Below, in pieces: positions 20,586-30,007 of a DNA stretch of 30,007 bases. Numbering within the stretch: the stretch's first letter is position 1; every line of letters starts with the position of its first letter. Position numbers and translations under genes: made by a program. Below the pieces are notes generated by a model, which did not search any database, was not told where the DNA came from, and saw only the letters and a program-made list of their open reading frames with translations. This DNA comes from Parachlorella kessleri (taxonomy: Eukaryota > Chlorophyta > Trebouxiophyceae > Chlorellales > Chlorellaceae): positions 1 to 30,007 of the forward strand of contig BBXU01000721.1 in NCBI GenBank assembly GCA_001598975.1, given 5' to 3'.

Positions 20586-23500
20586 ATGAAGCCTCAGGCA
20601 CTTGGAACACCCTGCCTGCCGGCCCCCGCAAGGCTTCCTCAGAGCTTGGGTGGACAGCTTGGGAGCTACACAAAGCTTCGAAAAGTGCCTTGCAAAGTGA
20701 GGACTTGCCAAGTGCTTGACACTGCTACTGGGCTAGAGCTACTGATGGTCAGACGACTTACTCGTGCACTTTCAGGTGCGCTGGCACGCTACCACACGTG
20801 TGATCACCAACTTCATCACCGAGCGGAACACCAAGGTACTCCTAAGGCTGGTGGCCATGAGTGCAGCCACGAGTGCAGCGCGCTAGCGCGGTATATGCAC
20901 TTCACTGCGTGGGGCTTTCAGCCTACCTGTCTCTCTGACTGGCATGCTTGTTTATACGACCTAGCACCTGCGGGCTACATGCACACCACCGTTGCACGTC
21001 CGGGCGCACCCTTGAACTCCACGTTTGCACGGGCATACGTCTCTCCGGCCAAGCCTTCTCACTGAATACTTACTGAATACCATCCCTCCCTTGGGATCAT
21101 AGTCCCCTTTGGCACCTGACAGCTGGTCGTCGGCACCTGCCAGTTGGTGGTGGGCACCTGCCAGTTGGTGGGCTCGAGTGGTCGCCCCCCTCAGTACAAC
21201 CGCGCGACGTCCTTGACACTGTAGGACGCACAAACTGCCCCAGGGCCCAAGCCAGCTGGTGAGACAGCCAAGTTCTCCTGGGCGAAGCAGTGGTATGGTG
21301 TGGGCGCCGCACACGATTTGGAACCTACCCGCCCCCACGCCCTTACCCTTCTGGGGAAGAAATTAGTCATCTGGAGGGACAGCAGTACAGGGAGGTGGAG
21401 CTGCCTGGAGGACCGATGCCCCCACCGCGCGGCACCGCTGTCAGGTGCGGGGGGTTACAAATGATGTCCCCATTGGCTGCTGGGGGCTTGGTCTGTAACA
21501 AATGCGGTCCATGTGGCAGGTTGACTAGCCCACAGGAACCGATGCCGACATTCCATGTGCTCATAGTGGGGTGTGTATGTGCCCCTGTCATCTGTAACTC
21601 ACTGTACGCGTGAGCGTATGCAGCAGTTGTGTCAAGCCTGGTTCTTCAGCCTGCTGGCCTGGCCAGATATCAGCGGCGCGCGGAAGCAGTCTGCCCTGCC
21701 CTCTTGTGATATCTTGCCCTCGCTGTGCAGAGGGCAAGATCTGGTCAGACGGCAACCTTTCCTGCTCCTACCACGGCTGGCGCTTTGATGGCAGCGGCTC
21801 CTGCAAGGCCATACCCCAGGCTGACTCGGCCGAGCAGGAGGCCAGGGCTGCAGCATCCCCGCGGGCCTGCGGCGTGGCCTACCCTATCCAGGAGCGGCAG
21901 GGCATGCTGTTTGTGTGGGGCGAGGGCGGGCAGGCGGCCTTGGAAGAGGCCATGCAGCAGGAGCCGCCGCTGTGCAAGCTCACCCAGGAGACGGAAGCAC
22001 AGGGTGAGCTGAGCTTGCAGTTTTGCTGCATGTGAAAGGGAAGCCAGTGGCTGCCGGAGCTGTGGCTGAATTGACTTGCAGGCTGAGGTTTATAGCAGTG
22101 AAGGGGTTGCACATTGGCACGTGGCTACCACCTTAAGTGTGCTGTCAGATGACCAGCCCTGTGCGAGGCTTTGTGTGCCTGTCCTTTAACAACTGCAACC
22201 ACGCGCGGAGCTGCATGCTGATGGATCCAGGCAAGGAGGTGAAGGAGCTTATGAAGCACTACACCCGCGACCTGCCCTACGACTATGCCGCCCTGGTGGA
22301 GAATCTACTTGACCCCGCCCACGTGCCCTGGGCGCATCATGGCGTGGTCGGCAACAGGCAAGCGCTGTCATCTTTCCCAGTAGAGGAGGTATTGATTGAA
22401 ATAGGTCTGGGCGTAGAACGCTCCTAGGTGCTTTATTCTTCGTAAACCCCTGCCCCCATATATTGCCAAGGCCTGCTTTGTGGGTCACCGAGGTCTCGTG
22501 GTGGAGAGCCACAGCGCACTGTCAGCCGCCGCTCCGCGGCGCATCATTGCAAGCTGTTTCAGTGGCAGCGAGAGATGGAGTGGGTGCTTTCATGGTTCTA
22601 ATTACAAGTGCCAGCCTTTTTGAAGGTCTCCCTCTTTGGACGCGCCACGTGTCAGGTCTACTGTGAGAATGCTGACGGTCATTAGGGATCATGTCTGGGT
22701 GGCTGGGTGTCTGCCGCAGGGATGACGTAAAGTATGGCCAGTTCCGGATGCACAAAGTGGGGGAGCTGGCTGCTAGCTACCCGTCATATTCTGGCTTTGT
22801 GAGTGTGTTCAGCGTTCGCCTTGCCTGCAAGCTGGCGGTACTTCAGGCCCATGCGTGTTTGCCGTGGCACGCTGGCTCGGGTGTGTGCTGTGCATTGAGT
22901 TCTCACGCCCCGCCTGGGCGCTTGCGTGTAGCTCGCCCTGTTTATAGAAGGTGTGATTACATTTTGCATCTTGGAGCAGCACCCAGCCTAGTAACTAGGC
23001 TGGCGAAGGCGGGCAGCATGCAGCGCAGACATCTGGGTCATGCTGTCATCAGAAGCTCTGCATGCATGCATCCCAGCAGCCCAGATTAAGGGGAGAGTAA
23101 AGGTTGGTTCCATTTCATGCTGTGCAGCTGAAGCAGACGACAATTATCTGCAACCCTCCCAGCATGCTTGCCTATGAGATGGAGGGGAAGGGGGTAAGGC
23201 AGCCGCGTGTGCACCTCACATGTCCATCAGGCCCAGCCTTTGAACTCTCCACAAACTCATAGTTTTGGTGTGCAGTTCAACCCTTCTGGTCTTGCTTAGT
23301 AATATGGGGGCATTGATGCATTCTTCGATCTCCTGGCCTCGCCGCAAGCACCTACAGGCCGGCATGGTGGTTAACAGCTGGGCGCCCGTGTGTGGCGAGG
23401 CGTCGCGAAGCACACCACACAGTTTGTGTGGATGCTGGGGCATTTTGCTCGTCATCCACTGTGGGCCGCCCAGGTTAGCGGCTAAGCGGTCCACTGGAAC

Positions 23501-25033
23501 TGGGGGGTTGCTGCTGTCCAAGACTCGGGTGGTGGCTGCGCAGGGGGACAAATCAGCCATGACGTTTTGGATGATGCCCGTGGCCCCCGGCCGCAGCCGT
23601 GTCACCATGCATATGTCGACCGCGGACAAGCTCCCTCTAATATTCAAGTTGCTGGTACGCGAAAGGTGCTAGGTGGCCGAAGGGCGGGTTGTGGGTACCT
23701 GTCCTCTGGTCCTGCTGTGTGTGCTACACCCTTGTACACGCCTGTAAGCAGCATGCAGGGGCTGCGTTGACTGCCCGACAGCCTGCCACGTGCCCGGTCC
23801 TGCTGGCAGACCACTTTTTAGTACATACTTGCAACTTTGTTGCATGCTATCTGACTAAGTCAGAATATCACCACTCCCCGCTGCGGTGTTCTGATTTTCC
23901 GTTGGGTCTACTCCCCTGACTGGACTACAGACGCTGCGCCCAGCGTGGCTCGACCACATCACAGGGCGCAGCGCGTTGTTTGATGGCGACAACGTGTTCC
24001 TGGCGGGGCAGGACGCCAACCTGGCGCAGCAGGCACAGCAGGAGGGTGCCAGCTGGCGAGAGTGAGTTGCTTCTGAAGGTGGCAGATGTAGGGTTGCCTT
24101 GCCATGCCCTGCCTTGCTCTGTGCACGACGGCTGCTTGGCGAAGGATGCAGCCTGGTGCCTGTGGTCCTGGTGTGTGACTCAAGTTAGGGCGGGGGAGGC
24201 CTAAGCTCTCATTCAGCTTTGATGGTATGCCCAAAATTTCCCTGGAAATGGCGTAGGTATGGTATGCTAACTGGCCGTAGGCCTTGGTCACACCGTGTTG
24301 TCTGCCTGCTCCTGCAGCCTCTTCTACATGCCTACAGCTGCGGATACCCTGGTAGCCGCCCTGCGCAAGTGGCTGGATGAGAAAGGTGGCGGCGGCCCCT
24401 TTGGCTCGCTCCGTGACAGCAGCAGCCCGGCTGCTGCGGCTGCATCTGCTTCCTTATTTGCCCAGCCAGGCAACGACTCTCGGCGGCACATGCTGGACCG
24501 ATACAGCCAGCACACGGTGCACTGCAAAGCCTGCAGGTTAGCAAGTGCTAGGGAACGTGTTCCTTCCGTTGTGACACCGTACTGCCCTTTGGCCGTGCTG
24601 ACCCGCGGGTCCTCCACAAATGGAGCCAGCACAATAGTTAATAACGGCGATGGGCACAAGCAGTGTTGTACCCCCGCCACCTGCAGGCCTGCCAATGCCT
24701 CTTGCATGTTGAGGTGGGCAGGTTGGCCTCCCACAGCCCATGTATGCCACTTCTTGAACTTGCTGCAGGTCCGCCCTACAGAGGATAACACTTTTGCGCA
24801 ACATCTTAGCTGGGGCAGCTGTGCTGGCATTGGCGACCTGGCTCTCTCCCTTGCTGTACACGCTGTCAACCCGGGTGGGCCCACAAGCCGCAGCTGCCAC
24901 AATGGCTAGCTCAAGGCCGTCGTTGGTGGTAGCACCTGTGCTGCTTGCAGCTGCGCTGACTTCAGCAGCTGCGCTGCTCAGCAAGCTGAGAGACAAGTTC
25001 ATTTTTGAGGACTACATCCATGCTCACAAGTAG
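20586..25033 (+). CDS. Rieske oxygenase B, pheophorbide a oxygenase/PTC52-like
   Basis: Eleven exons: 20586-20696, 20776-20835, 21225-21444, 21731-22003, 22231-22357, 22720-22798, 23128-23193, 23544-23654, 23931-24061, 24318-24536, 24769-25033. They join in phase to 1662 bases and 553 aa. Exons 3-11 have exactly the lengths of gene A; only exons 1 and 2 (transit peptide and linker) differ. The transit peptide (37 residues) shares APARL with the other two copies. Ligands: C122, H124, C142, H145 (Rieske) and N246, D249, H252, H257 (iron site); late CxxC at C462 and C465; two C-terminal membrane segments; tail FIFEDYIHAHK. Intron 5 starts with GC (AACAG then GCAAGC), where A and C have GT. The exon 5 acceptor (gatggatccag) has a poor pyrimidine tract, but phase and homology leave no alternative. 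Function as for gene A; substrate unknown, and the copies may differ in it. Confidence 0.9.
21111..21173 (+). repeat. Three tandem 21-base units in intron 2 of gene B
   Basis: GGCACCTGCCAGTTGGTGGTG and two variants follow one another without gaps, the first being the most diverged. They are absent from the matching introns of genes A and C. A nearby ACTGAATAC duplication lies at 21061-21080. Confidence 0.8.
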
Positions 25034-26038
25034 ATGGTACAGCTTGTGTTTGCCATTGATGGGTAGGTACCGCAATTTTGTTTTCAAATAAAGGAGAGGC
25101 AGGGAGAACTGCATAAGAGAGGTCTGTGGAGTATAACTTGGAGCCTGTGGGGTGCTGTACAATCAAGCTCAGGCCACTGGTATTGCTTGAGGCGGCTGGG
25201 CCTATGGGGAGGGAAGGGCTGCCTCGGCTGCCACATATATGTCCCAGCCCCCCTCCAGCAGTGCACTACGTGTTTGCCAGGCGTGGCAGCAGAGCTCTGC
25301 ATGCGGTTGTGTTGTTACTAACGTATCCTTCTGTGCTTACAAAAGCATGTTGGCCACCATGGTGGGGTTACTCCCCATCCTCCTTGTGTTCGCTGATTGA
25401 CAAAGCGTGACATTCCTTCAGTGTAACACACCTGTAGGACGACCCTGTAAGACAAACCTGGAATGCCGTGGTATGTACTATCTGGCGGCTTGTGTCCTAT
25501 TATGTCGACGCTTCTAAGGAGGTTCTGGCTGCCAGAGATGGCTCTGGCATCCCCTTCTGGAGCCAAGGTCAGCAGTCTAGGCGGGTGCGTTCTACCCAGA
25601 GGACTCTGGACCAACCCTGCCCCAGGCTGGCTGTGCACAAGTCCAAGGGTGTGTGGCCTGCCTGCCAGCCCCGCAGGCTACCACTGCTGGGTTGACAAGG
25701 CATCGTGCGTAACGTTGCCCATCGAACCGCTTCTTGACCGGCTACCTGGCTTCAAAGGTGGTTTCTCACGTCCTTACACCGTTGCTGGGGGACGAGCAAA
25801 GGTTATGTGCAAAGCCTGCATCCTCAGAGTCTTCCTCTCATATCATGCATCCATAATATCTGCTCATACAAGAAATGCCAGACCTAATTGCTTGCTTGCT
25901 GCCTCCTTCTTAACGCTGGTGATGCAAACAGCGCGCTGCAGTGGAGCTGCCAGCAGTACCACCATCGCCAGGTCACACATGGTACCACCTCTACTTGCTG
26001 CGCCTCTCTACTTCGCGCCGCAGAGGTGCTGTGGCACG
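25034..26038. other. Intergenic between oxygenases B and C
   Basis: No family-matching exon was recognised. The second half is an open plus-strand frame (from 25463) that runs in frame into exon 1 of gene C. It has no recognisable domain, and genes A and B start without any such extension, so it is treated as promoter and leader. Confidence 0.4.
25087..25092 (+). terminator. Candidate poly(A) signal (AATAAA) of oxygenase B
   Basis: AATAAA 54 bases after the TAG stop at 25031-25033. No TGTAA occurs close by; the nearest are at 25422-25426 and 25446-25450, about 390-415 bases downstream. Which one is used cannot be told. Confidence 0.35.
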
Positions 26039-29000
26039 ATGGTTACGCCTCAGACTGCTGTGGATGTGAGAAGTGCTGCCCCTGCGAGGCTCTCACGGAG
26101 CAATGCTGGAGGGAGGACTCGAAGGCTTGGACCAGTCTGTGACAAGGTATGTTATGGACCTAGCTAACTAGCCACATGTTGTTGGACGCACTCTCAGCAA
26201 ACTCTTGGTAGGAGTTCCGTGCAGGCGCGCTGGCGCAGCACCAGACGTGTCAGAGTGATCACACCCTCTACCACTGCACAGCCCCTTCAGCAGGTGGGCA
26301 TGCCAGCTTGGCTGATCACGTAGTTGCAACAGGTTCGACAGCTAACTTCACTTGAGACAATAGAAGTGGGCAGTATGCGAGCTGCTTGCCGTCCACAACC
26401 CTGTGGAACGCTAACCTGCTAATATTATCTTCCCTATTGTGGTACAGGAACCTGTCACAACCCCACTGCCAGAGACTGCTGGCACTGTGGAAACGTTCTC
26501 CTGGGCTAAGCACTGGTATGCCGTGTGTGCTGCCCATGAGTTGGACCCAACCCGCCCCCACGCTTTCGGCCTGCTGGGGAAAAACTTAGTCATTTGGAAG
26601 GGCAGCAACACGGGGCGGTGGAACTGCCTTGAAGACCGCTGCCCCCACCGCGCTGCTCCGCTGTCAGGTCCGGGCGATGGGCTTGCATTGCCAAGGCGGT
26701 TGGCCCAGAGGGATAGCGGGTGCACATGGCACGTGGCATGGTGTAGCCGGTTGGTCTGCTACACCTGCCGCTACTGCGAGTTTCTGAGTTCATGTTGACA
26801 GTTGTCCTTGTTGCACCCTTGGCAACTTGTGGGCTTGAAATGCTGACCAGCCACCCAAGGTTGGAACAGGAGCAGCAGGGCAAATCATGACAGCCCGTGT
26901 TGCTTTTGCTGTGCAGAGGGCAAGATCTGGCCAGACGGCAACCTCTGCTGCTCCTACCACGGCTGGCGCTTTGATGGCAGCGGCTCCTGCAAGGCCATAC
27001 CCCAGGCTGACTCGGCCGAGCAGGAGGCCAGGGCTGCAGCATCCCCGCGGGCCTGCGCTGTGGCCTACCCTATCCAGGAGAGGCAGGGCATGCTGTTTGT
27101 GTGGGGCGAGGGCGGGCAGGCAGCCTTTAAAGAAGCCGAGCAGCAGGAGCCGCCGCTCTGCACACTGACGCGGGATGCTGAAGCCCAGGGTGAGCAATAT
27201 TGTTGGTGATTCGTGTCACCCTTGTGAGAATATATGTATGTGTTGTACGATATGTGCACATGCACACCCCCTCCCTTGGAAGCGGAACACGTTAAAATTG
27301 TGTCAGAACTTGTACTAAGGGCGCGTGGTGAGGCTCACTTGCAGTACAACAGCCATTTGTAGTGTTCTTCTGGTGCATCCCTTGGCCTCAGGTAACCTCA
27401 CACCATGCGCAGCAGCGTTTTTACTGCTCGGTCACACCCCCTGCTCTACAGGCAAGGAGGTGAAGGAGCTTATGAAGCACTACACCCGCGACCTGCCCTA
27501 CGACTACGCCGCCCTGGTGGAGAACTTCCTGGACCCCGCCCACGTGCCCTGGGCCCACCATGGAGTCATGGGTAGCCGGTAGGCCTGCTGAAGGACAACT
27601 TGTTGCTAATGCTGACGGCAGCCTCCCTGTTCTGACAGGCAGGCTTATGTGGTGTTGCAGCTCAGTGATTGCCCTTGGAGTGGTTGTTCTGCTTCCGTCC
27701 TGTTCTGCTTGTGAATTCTGCCTGTGAGAGCCCTCCACGCACCATGCTGGGGAGGGGTCCTGTAGCCAGACCTCCACTTTTGTGTAAATGGCGGTCGTGG
27801 ACATTTGCAAAGGGCAACTGATTGTAGCAGAGCATGCTGTAGTACTACCCACTGGTGTGTGGGTTCATAATCGCTGTCAACGACTACTGCCGAGACCTCT
27901 CTGGCGGCTCGCATTATGCTGGCATCACTTGTGGTGAATGTTGCACCGGACACTCTCTGTTAAGGAGCGGCAGGTGTCCTGGTGAATGTGCAGGGACGAT
28001 GTACAGTTTGGCCAGTTCCGGCTGCACAAGGCAGGGGAGCTGTCAGCTAGCTATGAAGAATCGGGTCTGGTGAGTAGGCTTAGCCAAGCATGGCACAATT
28101 TGTCCACAGGTTTTGAGAAGGCCGGGTAAGGCGTGCGTTCTGCAACACCAGTTTCTGGTCCCACTGCGACTGGAGCTGCTCTCAAAGCTCACCTTGCCCT
28201 ATGAGGCGCTAATGAACCAACTGCCTGGGGGGGTTATACGCTTAGCCTGGAAGCATACTACATCTAGGAAGGAGGCTTGGCTGGGTAGACACCAGAAGTC
28301 CTTAAAATAATGCAAATGCAAGGAGGCCGGTACCCAAGACCAGATCACAGCCACTGTTACCCTGCTGTTCTGCAGGTCAAGCACACCACCATTACCTACC
28401 ACCCTCCTGGCGTACTGATATACGAACTTGAAGGCCAGACGGTAAGTCAGCTGGCCGTCTCAAGCTATATCCCAAGCGCCTCATGTGAGGCAGCTACTCA
28501 GCCAGCTCTCGCTCGTTTGCAGTACTTGTCAGGCCCTGGGTCAGACCCTTGCATCACCAGCTTGCTCGTCCTGTGCTTTGCTTGCCAGTTGTACCACATA
28601 GGCAGCAATAAGGAAATTAATGGCCTTCGCTTTCCAGAGCAACAGCATGTGCCGTGATGCGACCGTGCTGGCAGCAAATAAACCTAGGTAGCCAAGGCCT
28701 GGCATGTCACTCTCTATGGTTGCCTGGACAGCAAGGTATGAACTCTACCTTCGCTGAACTGGAAGCCAGCTTAAACCGCATCAGCACCTATCGGTTTTGC
28801 ATGCAGGCTTGGAGTGTGTACGTGCTTTTGTGTCCTGCCGTGCCTTGTCTAGTCTAGTCTAGTCTAACAGCCTTGCAGGGCGACAAGTCCAACATGATGT
28901 TCTGGGTAACGCCTGTCGCCCCGGGCCGCTCCCGCGTGAACCTGCACCTGGCAACTGCAGCAGACCTGCCGCCCCTGTTCAAGTTGCTGGTGCGGGCGCC

Positions 29001-30007
29001 TAGTCAAAGCAGCCCGCGAAGCTGGAGGAGTTTGCATGATTGTGAAGTTTTGTCGCTGTGCTGGAGGCAGCCTGGGGCAGCGAATACTGCCATGGGTGTC
29101 CTTGATAGGAGTCTATCCTTATGTCCCGCTACGCCCCAGTGCACAAAGTCACAACTGTATGTATGTATGTGGAGCTGAGACCAGCAGCTGCTGTGCTGCC
29201 ATGTCTTCATTGTGTTCCATAACGCACTCGCAGGGCCTGGTACCGGCGTGGCTTGACCACATCACAATGCGCAGCACCGTGTTTGACGGCGACAATGTGT
29301 TCCTGGCGGGGCAGGACCGCAACCTGGCGCAGCATGCACAGCACGAGGGTGCCACATGGCGGGAGTGAGTGCTGCATTCCACCCGTAGCAATGTCCCTCC
29401 AGGCACTATGGGCGAAAGCGAGGTCGTTCCATGCGCATGGCTGGCCGTCACCCAAGGTTGACACCTCGTGAACCAGCTGCTGCCAGCTGCGCCCGCTGCA
29501 GGTGGGCTCCCCAGTACATTGACTCTGGGCGAGAGCTTGGGGGTCATTCTCTAGCCGTGCAGAAAATGGCAGGGAACTGTTAAGGGGGCCATGTTGAGCG
29601 AGTATGTTTCACCAGGAGCAGCAGTGAGTTCTGTCACTATCATGCCCCCTCGCGCCTGCAGCCTTTTCTACATGCCCACAGCCACGGATACGCTGGTAGC
29701 AGCCCTGCGCAAGTGGCTGGATGAGAAAGGGGGTGGCGGCCCCTTTGGCTCGCTCCGTGACAGCAGCAGCCCTGCCAGCAAGGCTGCAGCTGCGGCGGCC
29801 GCTGCGGTTGCCCAGCCAGGCAGAGAGGCACGGCGGCACATGCTGGACCGATACAGCCAGCACACGGTGCACTGCGCTTCTTGCAGGTTGGTTCCTCACA
29901 CAGGCAATTGCTGCACATCTTTTGTAGGGCTGGGCCTGCTGTGCTTAATGGACAAATCCGTGGGGTGGGTGAGTGGATGGAGGATGGACAATCTGTGTGT
30001 GTGGGGT
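26039..30007 (+). CDS. Rieske oxygenase C, pheophorbide a oxygenase/PTC52-like, 3' end beyond the window
   Basis: Ten exons inside the window: 26039-26146, 26225-26293, 26448-26667, 26917-27189, 27452-27578, 27994-28069, 28376-28441, 28879-28989, 29234-29364, 29662-29886. Phases match genes A and B throughout, giving 468 complete codons. The final exon, expected to hold the two membrane segments, lies past the right edge. The transit peptide (36 residues) contains APARL. Ligands: C124, H126, C144, H147 (Rieske) and N248, D251, H254, H259 (iron site, in ENFLDPAHVPWAHH); late CxxC at C465 and C468. Exon 6 is one codon shorter and exon 10 two codons longer (an alanine run before VAQPG) than in A and B. 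The reading frame is intact. Substrate is unknown; role inferred from the family as for gene A. Confidence 0.88.
28848..28866 (+). repeat. TCTAG pentanucleotide repeat in intron 7 of gene C
   Basis: About four tandem TCTAG units, ending 12 bases before the exon 8 start at 28879. Confidence 0.8.
29156..29171 (+). repeat. TGTA microsatellite in intron 8 of gene C
   Basis: Roughly four TGTA units. Only a short simple repeat within the intron. Confidence 0.7.

Overview
The window looks like nuclear DNA of a green alga, most likely a trebouxiophyte of the Chlorella type (inferred). Its genes are split into many short exons with GT-AG introns. UGUAA, the usual chlorophyte poly(A) signal, lies downstream of several stop codons, and several products carry plastid-type N-termini or belong to plastid families. 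No prokaryotic operon, tRNA, rRNA, CRISPR array or intact transposon was seen. All gene models below were assembled by hand from splice-site phase and protein-family similarity, and the phases close in every model.

Left part (1-7.2 kb, minus strand). A secreted blue-copper (phytocyanin-type) gene starts at 1136 and runs off the left edge. Upstream of it is a complete 12-exon gene (7191 to 1954) for an SNM1/DCLRE1A-type metallo-beta-lactamase/beta-CASP DNA repair nuclease of 845 aa. This protein has a UBZ-like zinc finger, a SAM domain, a SUMO-interaction-like motif and three PCNA-box-like motifs.

Middle (7.2-13.6 kb, plus strand). A 576-bp divergent intergenic region separates the nuclease gene from a 6-exon RNase HII gene (7768-9718, 323 aa). 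It is followed by a 7-exon gene (10443-13630, 356 aa) for a plastid-type FMN-binding split-barrel protein of the PGR7/GluTR-binding/HugZ-like family.

Right part (14.5-30 kb, plus strand). Three head-to-tail paralogues (A 14487-19333, B 20586-25033, C 26039 to beyond the edge) encode Rieske mononuclear non-haem iron oxygenases of the pheophorbide a oxygenase/PTC52 family. Each has a transit peptide, the Rieske ligands, the N-x2-D-x2-H-x4-H iron site and a late CxxC; in A and B the final exon encodes two membrane segments. All introns are in the same places and most exon lengths are identical. Nucleotide identity between copies is patchy: some exon segments differ by about 3 percent while others differ by more than 35 percent, which points to local gene conversion.

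Taken together, 10.4-30 kb may be a tetrapyrrole-related plastid neighbourhood (a haem-oxygenase-like regulator plus an expanded chlorophyll-catabolism-type oxygenase family). The left part pairs two genome-maintenance enzymes across a shared promoter region.
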